Below are positions 1-8,403 of a stretch of 64,000 bases of DNA, one piece after another. The notes beneath the pieces are model-generated. The model saw nothing but the letters and a program-made list of their open reading frames with translations, was not told the DNA's origin and did no database searches. Position 1 is the first letter of the stretch, and each line of letters starts with the position of its first letter. The translations under genes were made by a program, and so were the position numbers. The DNA is from Capsulimonadaceae bacterium (GTDB lineage Bacteria > Armatimonadota > Armatimonadia > Armatimonadales > Capsulimonadaceae): assembly GCA_031292625.1 (NCBI GenBank), contig JARLGU010000015.1, positions 1 to 64,000 of the forward strand. Reading direction: 5' to 3'.

Positions 1-14
1 TAGGACTTTCGCTT
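1..14. repeat. Left terminal inverted repeat of the insertion sequence
   Basis: TAGGACTTTCGCTT is an exact reverse complement of 1105-1118. It includes part of the transposase stop codon (TAA read on the minus strand at 13-15). Confidence 0.85.
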
Positions 15-1050
15 ATCCCGCATAGGCTGGGATCGCTGGTAGCCGAAGTTGCTGCTTCAAGAACTCGCGAAACGGGACGGCTTGGGCTTGGTAAAGCGTG
101 ACGCTCTTCTTGATGGCTTCGATTTTGATTGCGAGCCATGCCAGATAGCAGCAAGCAATATGATTTCGTTGCGACCTGGCTTTACGACACTGGCATTTTT
201 CGGTCCCGACGAGTTGCTTGAGTTCGCGATGCATCTGCTCGATCTGCCATCGCACGGCGCTCTCATTTTGAACGTCATGCGCGGTAATCGGGCTCGGAGG
301 ATCATCATTTGAGCTTGTTTTGCTCTCTTTATTGGTGATCATCCATTCAATGTCACCGTTCTCGGCGACAACCTTGAAGAGACGGACGCGAAAGGGTAAC
401 TCCTTTAGCTTGATCGAAATGCCATTTTTGAGTAGGTCGTCCGACCAGACGATCTCCTGAAGATGAATGTAGCCACCCTCTTTGCTCAGGCTCACGCACC
501 TGTTGCTCTTGAGGCTGGTCACAAAGAACAGACCCATTCGGTGGATCATCTTCAGATTGTCCACCGAGGCATACCAGGAATCGAAAAGGACGGTTTTTGC
601 TTTGATCCGTTTATCGGAAACTGCGCGGATGAGCATCTCACGAAAGTGATCGTGTTTTGACTTGCCGTCGCTCTCGTTGTCAAAGATGCGAAAATCGATA
701 GGATAGTAGTTCCCATCTGCGCCGTTTGTGTGGAGCAGGTTCACGATGTCGATCCCGCGAACCAGACCGTGTTCCGCTCCGCTGTACTGGAGCTTAACAA
801 GCTCGATATGCTTTGAATATTGCTTGTTTTGAACGCTATCGTCTAATATTAAATATGCATCTTCGCTGTCGTCTATAAGTGGAGCCACGAGATCCCAGAG
901 ACCACGGGCTGTAACCTTTTCACGGCGCAAGAAGTCGCTTACAGCGTCATGGCTTGTTCCGCGCCGACCGTCCAGATGCTCAGATAGGTTCGAGCAAGTG
1001 TAGTTACCGTTCGTCGCGATCAAATATTCGATATATTGTTGCCTGGTCAA
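13..1050 (-). CDS. IS4/IS701-like DDE transposase
   Basis: A 345-residue protein with the layout of an RNase H-fold DDE transposase. The first acidic residue lies in LILDDS near residue 70. The second lies in VLFDSWYAS near residue 155, a typical 'DSWY' block. The C-terminal WQIEQMHRELKQ near residue 270 resembles the YREK-type glutamate signature of the IS4 superfamily. The frame is uninterrupted and fits exactly between the two inverted repeats. Codon use is more A+T-rich than in the housekeeping genes, as expected for a mobile gene. The assignment to IS701 rather than another IS4-superfamily group is by motif memory only. Confidence 0.85.
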   Translation of the reverse strand: MTRQQYIEYLIATNGNYTCSNLSEHLDGRRGTSHDAVSDFLRREKVTARGLWDLVAPLIDDSEDAYLILDDSVQNKQYSKHIELVKLQYSGAEHGLVRGIDIVNLLHTNGADGNYYPIDFRIFDNESDGKSKHDHFREMLIRAVSDKRIKAKTVLFDSWYASVDNLKMIHRMGLFFVTSLKSNRCVSLSKEGGYIHLQEIVWSDDLLKNGISIKLKELPFRVRLFKVVAENGDIEWMITNKESKTSSNDDPPSPITAHDVQNESAVRWQIEQMHRELKQLVGTEKCQCRKARSQRNHIACCYLAWLAIKIEAIKKSVTLYQAQAVPFREFLKQQLRLPAIPAYAG

Positions 1051-1104
1051 GATTCGAAATTGTGAATCAAAGACAGGAATCTTGTCAAGGCAGCAAACGA
1101 CGCA

Positions 1105-1118
1105 AAGCGAAAGTCCTA
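1105..1118. repeat. Right terminal inverted repeat of the insertion sequence
   Basis: AAGCGAAAGTCCTA matches the left repeat perfectly in inverted orientation, 55 bp upstream of the transposase start. Confidence 0.85.
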
Positions 1119-1370
1119 TTCATGATCTTTCGATCCTCCATCAAGTTCGTGCCCCTCTCTTAACAGGCGTAAATCGCTCGATCCGTCACGATATATTGTA
1201 GACAAGATCTATGAACGGATTATGAAGAAATGCGATCGATAATTTCTCTTTTCACGTACCCTATACGCTAGACAAGTCAGCCGGAGAAAAGTTGCATGAG
1301 CGGCGGGTGAGAAACGATCTCGCTGGAGTGTGTTGTTCAAGAGTAAGCCTGAATACTTCATAACTTCTTC

Positions 1371-1400
1371 TAGACATCCGGGCCGGTCTGGCGATACAAT
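1371..1400 (+). promoter_or_regulatory. Probable sigma70-type promoter of the ABC exporter operon
   Basis: TAGACA (1371-1376) and TACAAT (1395-1400) are separated by 18 bp and lie 23 bp upstream of the TTG start, with AGGAG between. The rest of the 305-bp gap after the insertion sequence (1119-1370) shows no gene. Confidence 0.5.
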
Positions 1401-1423
1401 AGGAGAACAAGGATACTCATCGA

Positions 1424-3175
1424 TTGCCCAACTCGGCTAAGCTACTCTCATTCGTAAAGCCCTACTGGTTTCTTGCACTGCTCGCCCCCCTCTCGATGAT
1501 CGTCGAGGTTGCAATGGACCTGATGCAGCCGCGTTTGCTGCAGCGGATCATCGACAGCGGAATCGGACACAGGGATATGCACGTGGTGCTCCACACGGGC
1601 GTGCTTATGCTCATCTGCGCGGTTGCCGGCATGATCGGCGGGGCGGGGTGTTCCGTCATCGCCGTGCGCGCGGGGATTGCCGTCGGCACGGATCTGCGGT
1701 CGGCTGTCTTCGCCCGCCTGCAGTCGTTTTCGTTTGGAAACCTGGACTCTCTCGAATCCGGGTCGTTGATCACGCGGCTGACAAACGATGTAGGCCAGGT
1801 GCAGAACCTGGTGCTCATGATGTTGCGCGCGATGGTCCGGGCGCCTCTGCTGCTGATCGGCAGCCTGATTATGGCGGTGACGACCAGCCCTTTGCTCTCC
1901 TTGCTCTATATCGTTCTCGTTCCCGTTGTCGGCGGCATCGTTGTTCTATCGATCAAGCTTACTTATCCGCTCTTTGGCGAGGCGCAGAAGCGGCTTGATG
2001 CTTTGAACACGGTCTTACAGGAAAACCTCGCGGGCGTTCGCGTTGTCAAGGCGTTTGCGCGCGCCGCTCACGAAATCGAGCGCTTCAGCGTCGCCAATCT
2101 TCGCCTAACCGACCAAAACATCCTCGCGGCTCGCTTGAGCGCGCTTACGATGCCTCTCATGACCACCGCGCTGAACGCCGGCGTGGTTGCGGTGCTCTGG
2201 AGCGGCGGCTATCGCGTGGCAAGCGGACACTTGCAGGTCGGGCAGCTTATCGCGTTCGTCAACTACCTCGGGCAGACGCTGATGTCGATGATGTTCGTCA
2301 GCATGCTGATGGTTCAGGTCTCGCGTGCGGAAGTCTCCGCAAAGCGCGTTGTCGAGGTGCTGGAAACGAAGCCGATGATCGTTGATCCCGCTGAGCCGGC
2401 GCCAGCAAGCGAGCAGCGGGGACGGGTTGAATTTGACGCGGTCACGTTTAGCTACGCGGGCGACGGACGAGATCCAGTCCTGAAGAATGCGTCCTTCGTC
2501 GCGGAACCTGGCCAGACGGTAGCGATCCTCGGCGCGACGGGGTCCGGCAAATCCACGGTCGTTCACTTAGTTGCGCGATTCTATGATGTCACCGGAGGCC
2601 AGGTGAAAGTGGCGGGAGTCGATGTCCGCGACCTTGCTTCGGATGAGCTGCGCGAAATTGTCGGCGTCGCCCTTCAGGAGGCGGTGCTCTTCAGCGGGAC
2701 CATCCGCGACAATATCCGGTACGCTCGTCCCGGCGCGACTGACGATGAGGTGCGTGAGGTGGCGCGAGTCGCGCAGATCGATGATTATGTTCGCGGCTTG
2801 CCCGACGGTTACGATGCGGTGGTCGGTCAACGCGGCGTAAATCTTTCAGGGGGCCAAAAACAGCGTCTCGCACTCGCCCGAGTCCTGATGGCGCGTCCCG
2901 ACGTTTTGCTGCTCGACGATGCGACCAGCGCCGTGGACGTGCAGACAGAGGCGACGATTCACGAGGCAATGGCCAGACGTCAAAGCGGCCAGACAATCAT
3001 TATGGTAGCGCAACGAATCCGCACTGTCACGCACGCCGATAAAATCGTCGTGCTTGAAGACGGGCGAGTGGTGGGCGAAGGGCCTCACGAAGAGCTTTTA
3101 GCGGATTGCCCGGTTTACCGCGAGATTTACGAATCGCAGACGGATGAAAGGACGGTCGTTCATGGCGCGAACTGA
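1424..3175 (+). CDS. ABC exporter half-transporter with degenerate ATP site (subunit 1)
   Basis: A 583-residue type IV ABC exporter half: six-helix membrane domain (about 1-320) followed by an ATPase domain. Walker A is GATGSGKST (370-378), the Q-loop glutamine is near 418 and the signature LSGGQ is at 474-478. The residue after the Walker B aspartate is Asp499 instead of the catalytic Glu, and the switch histidine is replaced by Gln530 (MVAQR). Asp and Gln at these places mark the degenerate site in heterodimeric exporters of the TM287/288 and BmrC/BmrD type. The next gene supplies the intact Glu and His and overlaps this one by 14 bp, so the two should form one heterodimer. The start is TTG; AGGAG lies upstream. 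The substrate is unknown; drug or lipid export is typical of the family. Confidence 0.9.
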   Translation: MPNSAKLLSFVKPYWFLALLAPLSMIVEVAMDLMQPRLLQRIIDSGIGHRDMHVVLHTGVLMLICAVAGMIGGAGCSVIAVRAGIAVGTDLRSAVFARLQSFSFGNLDSLESGSLITRLTNDVGQVQNLVLMMLRAMVRAPLLLIGSLIMAVTTSPLLSLLYIVLVPVVGGIVVLSIKLTYPLFGEAQKRLDALNTVLQENLAGVRVVKAFARAAHEIERFSVANLRLTDQNILAARLSALTMPLMTTALNAGVVAVLWSGGYRVASGHLQVGQLIAFVNYLGQTLMSMMFVSMLMVQVSRAEVSAKRVVEVLETKPMIVDPAEPAPASEQRGRVEFDAVTFSYAGDGRDPVLKNASFVAEPGQTVAILGATGSGKSTVVHLVARFYDVTGGQVKVAGVDVRDLASDELREIVGVALQEAVLFSGTIRDNIRYARPGATDDEVREVARVAQIDDYVRGLPDGYDAVVGQRGVNLSGGQKQRLALARVLMARPDVLLLDDATSAVDVQTEATIHEAMARRQSGQTIIMVAQRIRTVTHADKIVVLEDGRVVGEGPHEELLADCPVYREIYESQTDERTVVHGAN

Positions 3176-5669
3176 CGACCGCTCACGCCAGGTGAACCCG
3201 CCGCCCGTGCTCGGACGGCGCGGTCCTCCGCATATGCGGTTCGCGGACCCCATCGAGAAGCCCAAAGATCCGCGAGACGTCCTCCGCCGTCTCTGGCGCT
3301 ACGTTGCCGCGCACCGGTCCGCGCTGGTTGCCGCGTCACTCATCGTCACCGTTGGCGCCGGGCTCGACCTTCTCGGGCCGTATCTGATGGGGCGGGTGAT
3401 CGATAAGTGCATCATTCCGCACAATCTGCACGCGCTTGGACCAACGGTCCTCCTGATGATGGCTGTCTACGTGTCCAGCGCTGCGCTGAATTGGGCGCAG
3501 AGCTACCTCATGGCATCCGCGTCCCTGCGTATCGTCGCGGATTTGCGCGCGGACCTTTTCGAGAAGCTGCAGCATCTGTCTCTTCCCTATCACGATAGGC
3601 ACGCCCACGGCGATCTGATGAGCCGTCTGACGAACGACATCGACAATATCAGCCAGGTCTTTAGCGGAAGCCTCGCGCAGATTGTCTCGGGCTCGCTGAC
3701 GATGGTCGGCAGCGTCGTTGCGATGGCGCTCTTGAGCCTGCCAATGGCGGTCGTGAGCGTCGTCGCAACGGTCGTTATTACGTTCATTGTCAACTTCTTT
3801 GTCGCCAGGGGACTTCGCGAGCGATTTCGAGAGCAGCAAGGAATTCTCGGCGAGTTGAATGGCTACATTGAAGAGAAGGTGACCGCGCAGCGAGTCGTTA
3901 AATCGTTCCACCGCGAGGCTGCATCGATCGCGGAGTTCGAGGCGGTCAACCAGCGCTTCCGGGTGTCCGCGACGACGGCGCAGTCGGCGGCCGGGGTGAT
4001 CGGTCCGCTGATGAACATGTCCGGCAACTTGAGCTTAACCGTGATTGCATTTGCCGGCGGCCTATTGGCGCTGCAGGGGCGGGTTTCGGTCGGGACGATC
4101 GCGGCGTTCATTAACTACTCCAACCAGTTCCGGCGGCCGCTCAACGATATTGCAAACCTTTACAACTCGATCCAGTCCGCGCTCGCCGGCGCTGAGCGCG
4201 TTTTGGAGGTGATCGACGAGGAGCCGGAGATCGACGCGGCTGGGGCGGAACCGCTTGCGAAAATCGACGGCGACGTGCTCTTCGATAACGTTCGATTTTC
4301 GTACGTTCCCGGCGTTCCGGTGCTCAAGAACCTATCGCTGCATGCACGCCCTGGTCAGACGGTCGCGCTCGTTGGCCCGACCGGGGCGGGAAAGACGACG
4401 ATTGTTAACGTGTTGACCCGCTTCCACGAGATCGAGAGCGGCACGATCTTAATCGACGGCCGGGATTTGACGACGATCCCCAAGGAATCGCTGCGCCGCC
4501 AGCTTGCGATCGTGTTGCAGGATACGTTCCTCTTCGCAGGCACCGTGATGGATAACATCCGTTATGGCCGCCTCGACGCCACCGATGGCGAGATCCGCCA
4601 GGCGGCGATCCTTGCCAATGCCGATCAGTTTATTCACCGGCTCCCGCGCGGCTACGATACGGAACTCTCCGAGCGCGGCGGGAACTTAAGCCAGGGCCAA
4701 CGCCAACTCCTCTCGATCGCCCGCGCCATCCTGGCGAACCCGAGCATTTTGATCCTCGACGAAGCCACCAGCAGCGTCGACACGCGCACGGAGCGCCACA
4801 TCCAGGAGGCGATGCTTCGTCTACGCACCGGCCGCACGAGCTTCGTCATCGCCCATCGTCTGAGCACGATCCGCGACGCCGACCAGATCCTGCTGATCAA
4901 GGCAGGCGGAATCGTCGAACACGGTTCGCACGCTGAGCTCCTTTCCCAGCGCGGGACATATTGGCGCATGTACGCGGGGCAGGTGGAAGACCTGGACGAC
5001 GTGGTGTCCCCCCCCGGCGTTGGTTTGGCTACCGGATGGGCCTTTCTAGAGCGCGACGATGCCGTAGAAGCGTGCGGAGTTCCGAAGTGTGTGTGTAATA
5101 AACTGGCGTATTGCGAGAAGGATTCAGGACGGCTCATGCCGCCGGGGCATTCTTTCACTCGCGCCTCGTTCACGGCGGTGATTTACGTTGCCTCGTCAAC
5201 ACGCGTACGGCCTTTTGCCGCCAGCGTCCGCCGGTCACGGACCGGTTTTGCCCGCGCCTCGTTCACTGCGGTGATTTACGTTGCCTCGTCAACACGCGTA
5301 CGGCCTTTTGTCGGCAGCGTCCGCCGGTCACGGACCGGTCTTGCTCGCGCCTCGTTCACTGCGGTGATTCACGATGCCTCGTCAACACGCGTACGGCCTT
5401 TTGCCGCCAGCGTCCGCCGGTCACGGACCGGTCTTGCTCGCGCCTCGTTTACGGCGGTAATTTACGATGCCTCGTCAACACGCGTACGGCCTATTGCCGC
5501 CAACGACCGATTGCGGCGCACATGGTCAAGCAGTGAAAGCGCTGTGACGGCCCTTTTTCAAAAACGGCCCCGGCGGCCGGGGAGCCGTCCCTTTCAGGAC
5601 CGGACTCGCTCCGCTGTTAACAGTTATAGATGCGATCGTATCCTGCACAAATATCTGAGAAGTCCTTGA
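3162..5669 (+). CDS. ABC exporter half-transporter (subunit 2) with repeat-derived C-terminal extension
   Basis: Partner of the preceding subunit. The ATG at 3162 follows AAAGGA by about 10 bp and is preferred to an in-frame ATG at 3144. The membrane domain spans about 40-335. Walker A is GPTGAGKTT (405-413), the signature LSQGQ is at 509-513, Walker B has D533-E534, and H565 is the switch histidine, so this subunit is catalytically complete. The conserved domain ends near residue 612. The remaining roughly 220 residues come from a hairpin-rich repeat with four 31-residue units (for example RASFTAVIYVASSTRVRPFA), which stays open because each 93-bp unit keeps the frame. The frame ends inside the -35 element of the marR promoter. 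This tail is probably read-through of noncoding DNA, but it may be translated. Confidence 0.88.
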   Translation: MARTDDRSRQVNPPPVLGRRGPPHMRFADPIEKPKDPRDVLRRLWRYVAAHRSALVAASLIVTVGAGLDLLGPYLMGRVIDKCIIPHNLHALGPTVLLMMAVYVSSAALNWAQSYLMASASLRIVADLRADLFEKLQHLSLPYHDRHAHGDLMSRLTNDIDNISQVFSGSLAQIVSGSLTMVGSVVAMALLSLPMAVVSVVATVVITFIVNFFVARGLRERFREQQGILGELNGYIEEKVTAQRVVKSFHREAASIAEFEAVNQRFRVSATTAQSAAGVIGPLMNMSGNLSLTVIAFAGGLLALQGRVSVGTIAAFINYSNQFRRPLNDIANLYNSIQSALAGAERVLEVIDEEPEIDAAGAEPLAKIDGDVLFDNVRFSYVPGVPVLKNLSLHARPGQTVALVGPTGAGKTTIVNVLTRFHEIESGTILIDGRDLTTIPKESLRRQLAIVLQDTFLFAGTVMDNIRYGRLDATDGEIRQAAILANADQFIHRLPRGYDTELSERGGNLSQGQRQLLSIARAILANPSILILDEATSSVDTRTERHIQEAMLRLRTGRTSFVIAHRLSTIRDADQILLIKAGGIVEHGSHAELLSQRGTYWRMYAGQVEDLDDVVSPPGVGLATGWAFLERDDAVEACGVPKCVCNKLAYCEKDSGRLMPPGHSFTRASFTAVIYVASSTRVRPFAASVRRSRTGFARASFTAVIYVASSTRVRPFVGSVRRSRTGLARASFTAVIHDASSTRVRPFAASVRRSRTGLARASFTAVIYDASSTRVRPIAANDRLRRTWSSSESAVTALFQKRPRRPGSRPFQDRTRSAVNSYRCDRILHKYLRSP
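5126..5591 (+). repeat. MITE-like element, copy 1 (expanded, about 466 bp)
   Basis: The element begins AGGACGGCTC (5126-5135) and ends GAGCCGTCC (5582-5590). The inverted ends extend inward through a GCCGCCGGGGC motif. Between them lie four units of 93 bp, then a palindromic tail with a near-perfect GGCCcTTTTTcAAAAAcGGCC hairpin. The same architecture with one internal unit occurs on the opposite strand at 30869-31049 and 43531-43721. Similarity continues leftward to about 5093 (GGCGTATTGCGAGAA), so the true ends are uncertain. Confidence 0.75.
5161..5511 (+). repeat. Tandem array of 93-bp units (four copies, last partial)
   Basis: Unit starts marked by GCGCCTCGTT fall at 5161, 5254, 5347 and 5440, exactly 93 bp apart. 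Units differ by only a few bases. Each full unit contains the stem CCGGTC-ACG-GACCGG. There are no unique spacers, so this is not a CRISPR array. Confidence 0.92.
5589..5638 (+). repeat. 50-bp dispersed repeat, copy A
   Basis: This stretch, from CCCTTTCAGGACCGGAC to GATGCGATCG and including CTGTTAACAG, recurs with about four or five differences in inverted orientation at 50026-50075. It directly follows the end of the large repeat copy 1. Confidence 0.75.
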
Positions 5670-5694
5670 CAGGGTAGACAATCTGCAGTAAGAT
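5666..5694 (+). promoter_or_regulatory. Promoter of the marR operon
   Basis: A perfect -35 TTGACA (5666-5671) is followed after 17 bp by TAAGAT (5689-5694), about 50 bp upstream of marR. The stop codon of the extended ABC reading frame overlaps the -35 element, which argues that the ABC extension is not a long-conserved coding sequence. Confidence 0.75.
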
Positions 5695-5745
5695 TAAGGC
5701 GTAGATCATAAACACGTTAAGTAATTTAGGGCGAAGGTTGACATA

Positions 5746-6336
5746 TTGAGCATTTCAGTGTCCAAAGATAAAGACGTCGCCAGAACGGACAGCGTGGACG
5801 TAGCTTCCGTTCTCACAGATGAATCCATGGCCGTCGAACAGGTGCCCCAGACCGACGTCGTACTGCGAAACCTATCGAGCTACCTGGGACCCGACGTAAG
5901 CTCATACGTGCGAATTATCACCGAGAACGCCATATTGTATCATCAGATTGGTAGCGTACTAATGGCTAAGGGGAATCAATTTCTTTGTGAATACGGACTT
6001 TCCATCGCGAAACTCAATTTCCTGCTTTTGCTTCGGGGTGCACCGGACTCTCACATGAGCATGTCGGAACTCAGTAGAGCTATGATTGTGACCGGAGCCA
6101 ACGTCACGCAATTGGCGGATGCACTTGAAACAGCCGGTTTCGTGCAAAGGGTGCGGTTGCCGGGAGATCGCAGGGTCGTGCTGGTGGAACTGACGCCGGA
6201 TGGGCTTGAGGTTTTGGAACGAGTTCTTCCCCTTCAGAACAGATTCATGCAAGATCTCTGGGCTGATATGAGTGAAGAGGAAGCAATGCTCTTGAATAGG
6301 TTGCTGACAAAAGCAAAGCGCATCGTTTCAGCTTAA
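5746..6336 (+). CDS. MarR-family transcriptional regulator
   Basis: A 196-residue protein whose residues about 85-165 form a MarR winged helix. The recognition helix region reads GANVTQLADALETAGFVQRV and the wing LPGDRRVVLVELTPDG carries the usual DxR motif. The N-terminal 55 residues are an unusual polar extension; the dimerisation helices flank the wing region. The start is TTG with GAAGG about 9 bp upstream; no better ATG precedes the conserved part. It is followed by a small gene and a drug exporter in the same direction, so it probably represses that operon and is released by a small-molecule substrate of the pump. Confidence 0.88.
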   Translation: MSISVSKDKDVARTDSVDVASVLTDESMAVEQVPQTDVVLRNLSSYLGPDVSSYVRIITENAILYHQIGSVLMAKGNQFLCEYGLSIAKLNFLLLLRGAPDSHMSMSELSRAMIVTGANVTQLADALETAGFVQRVRLPGDRRVVLVELTPDGLEVLERVLPLQNRFMQDLWADMSEEEAMLLNRLLTKAKRIVSA

Positions 6337-6431
6337 CTCCTGCCTGCGGCCTCGGAGTGGCGTGTGATATTTAACGAATTGAATATCAACGCATTAAATA
6401 GTAGAGCAATAGATTCACCAGGAGCCGAGCA

Positions 6432-6779
6432 ATGCACCGTTGGGTTTTCGCCTCAATGGAAAGGGAAACTAGGAGGGGTATGCAACAAATTGGAGTGCTA
6501 CTGGAAGAAATCGACCACTTTACGATTGAATCCTACCCTGCGGAATTGGACGATTTAGACTTTCAGACGCTTTGTGCGCGATACGAGGATGCAAAAGCGC
6601 GCGTGCTCGCCGCATTTCCGGATTGCGAATTGAGCGCCTTGCAGACTTTGAGAAACTTCCTGGAAACGCGCCAGGCCGTTAGAGCGGCCCTCGAACTCAT
6701 CTGGCCGGAACGAAACGGGGCATCCGCTGTCGTGAGTCCGTACTGCTGCAAAGAAAGTGAAGAACATGCTAGAAAGTAG
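6432..6779 (+). CDS. Small protein of unknown function between marR and the MFS exporter
   Basis: A 115-residue soluble, acidic protein with predicted helices and no signal peptide or recognised motif. The end of the frame overlaps the start of the exporter gene by 14 bp, which suggests translational coupling. A later in-frame ATG (MERETRRGMQQ) is an alternative start, and AGGAGC lies just before the ATG used here. I do not recognise a family. Its position between a regulator and its presumed target pump suggests an accessory role, but that is inference only. Confidence 0.6.
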   Translation: MHRWVFASMERETRRGMQQIGVLLEEIDHFTIESYPAELDDLDFQTLCARYEDAKARVLAAFPDCELSALQTLRNFLETRQAVRAALELIWPERNGASAVVSPYCCKESEEHARK

Positions 6780-8403
6780 TGAAGCGCGAGCCATTGAAAC
6801 GCAGCTTGATTTTCCAAATAGTGCGGGAAATATTGCGATTGATGCAAATAAGAAATATCGATGGCTGATCCTTATTGGTCTCGTCGTTTCCGCGGTTCTT
6901 GAAGTGATGGACACCAGCATTCTGAACGTCGCTCTGCCTCAAATGGCTGGCACGCTTGCAGTAACGACGACGGACGTCGCCTGGGTCTCGACAGCCTACC
7001 TGCTTGCCAACGTCGTGTTCCTTCCAATGACGGCGTGGCTTGGTCAACGTTTCGGCAGAAAAAACTACCTCGTTGCATGCGTGGCGATATTTGCGGTTGC
7101 TCGTCTCATGTGTGCATTTTCTCCCTCGCTTGCGATGGTCTGCTTCTGGCGGCTCCTACAGGGGGCGGCGGGTGCAGCGCTGATTTCAACTTCCCAGGCT
7201 GTCCTCGTCGAGATATTTCCGGCGGAACAGCAGACCGTGGTTCAAGCGTTGTTCGGGCTCGGTCTGGTTGTCGCTCCTGCTGTCGCCCCGCTTTTGGGCG
7301 GATGGATTACAGACAACTATTCCTGGCAGACGATCTTCTATATTCACGTGCCCGTAGCGCTTCTCTCTCTCTATCTCATTGGCGCGCTGTATGGGGACGT
7401 CTCGACAAAGGAATCGCGAGCCGCCGCAGGCAAAATCGACATTCCCGGATTGGCGCTTCTGGCGATTGGCTTTGGATCGTTACAGTATGTTCTCGAAGAG
7501 GGACAGCGATACGACTGGTTCGGCGATCTCTGGATAACCCGACTGACGATCATTGCCGTGATTGGCATCGCTGCAATGATAATCTGGGAACTATGGTCAT
7601 CCAATAAATCTCCTCTCGTGAATCTGCGCATCTACGGCAACCGAGGGCTCTGGTCAGCAGTCATGATCAGCTTTGTTGCGGGCGTCGGGATCTACGGCAT
7701 CAACTACGTCTTCGCGCTCTTCGTGCAAGCAGGGTTGCATTTCACTTCGATCAAATCCGGAGAAGCCCTCGTTCCCATGGGCCTTGGCGGAATGCTCAGC
7801 TTGGTCGTTATGGCTGTAGTCGGTAATCGCCTGGATGCGAGAATTCAAATTGTGCTCTCTCTCGTCTCTGCGACTGCAGGTTGCTGGATGTTAGGATTCA
7901 ACACCCAGAACACCGATCTTGGAGATACATGGTTGCCTTTGACGCTTATTGGCTTTGGCATTGGAGGAATCATTATGCCCGTTGCGGTTGCAGCCTTTGC
8001 CGCACTAAAACCAAGCGAATGCGCTGACGGCTCGGCGCAACTCGGATTGGGGCGTCAGCTCGGCGGCTCGTTTGGCATCGCTCTGCTCAACACTTACATA
8101 TCACATATGAATGACGTTCACCGGTCAACCATTGTACGGCACTTATCAACCGCAAATCAGCTCTTCATGCACGATGCCTATGGCATTGCCGGGATACTAA
8201 GTCAGCACGGATTTCACGGCCCTCTGGCGAAATCAGCGGCTCTTGGAATTATCTCGCAGATGGTCACTCTGCAGTGTATGCTGAAAGCCTATAATAGCGG
8301 TTTTCAATTGATGGCGATAATCTTTGCTGCCTGCTTGCCGCTCGTAGCCCTCCTGAAAGGACCAAAGCCTGGAGGATCTGCCGGCACGCCGGTCACGCAC
8401 TGA
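6766..8403 (+). CDS. MFS multidrug exporter, DHA2 (EmrB/QacA) type with 14 TM helices
   Basis: A 545-residue protein. It contains the DHA2 opening DTSILNVALPQMAGTL with Asp in TM1, the loop 2-3 motif GQRFGRKN, and the antiporter motif C in TM5 (LVVAPAVAPLLGGWI). About fourteen hydrophobic segments follow. Proton-driven export of hydrophobic drugs across the inner membrane is the family role. The start is the ATG at 6766; a GTG nine bases earlier is possible. No EmrA-type adaptor gene is adjacent, so in a diderm cell it would work alone or with a distant partner. It is probably regulated by the upstream MarR protein. Confidence 0.92.
   Translation: MLESSEARAIETQLDFPNSAGNIAIDANKKYRWLILIGLVVSAVLEVMDTSILNVALPQMAGTLAVTTTDVAWVSTAYLLANVVFLPMTAWLGQRFGRKNYLVACVAIFAVARLMCAFSPSLAMVCFWRLLQGAAGAALISTSQAVLVEIFPAEQQTVVQALFGLGLVVAPAVAPLLGGWITDNYSWQTIFYIHVPVALLSLYLIGALYGDVSTKESRAAAGKIDIPGLALLAIGFGSLQYVLEEGQRYDWFGDLWITRLTIIAVIGIAAMIIWELWSSNKSPLVNLRIYGNRGLWSAVMISFVAGVGIYGINYVFALFVQAGLHFTSIKSGEALVPMGLGGMLSLVVMAVVGNRLDARIQIVLSLVSATAGCWMLGFNTQNTDLGDTWLPLTLIGFGIGGIIMPVAVAAFAALKPSECADGSAQLGLGRQLGGSFGIALLNTYISHMNDVHRSTIVRHLSTANQLFMHDAYGIAGILSQHGFHGPLAKSAALGIISQMVTLQCMLKAYNSGFQLMAIIFAACLPLVALLKGPKPGGSAGTPVTH

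Larger units (their letters stand above)
1..1118 (-). mobile_element. Insertion sequence, IS4/IS701-like, apparently complete
   Basis: The element is bounded by a perfect 14-bp inverted repeat: TAGGACTTTCGCTT at 1-14 and its reverse complement at 1105-1118. One DDE transposase gene on the minus strand fills almost all of it, and the gene's stop codon lies inside the left repeat. The left boundary coincides with the window edge, so the repeat may begin a few bases earlier and no target duplication can be checked. The transposase frame is intact, so the copy may be active. It lies about 300 bp upstream of the ABC exporter operon. Confidence 0.85.

Noticed and set aside
5161-5511. Tandem repeats as a possible CRISPR array
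   Set aside because: Units are contiguous 93-bp copies with no unique spacers, and no cas genes are present.
5093-5669. Repeat units as a conserved protein family (similar peptides in several frames at 5.1, 31.0 and 43.6 kb)
   Set aside because: Similar peptides appear in more than one frame and on copies without a start or ribosome site, so the similarity is at the DNA level.
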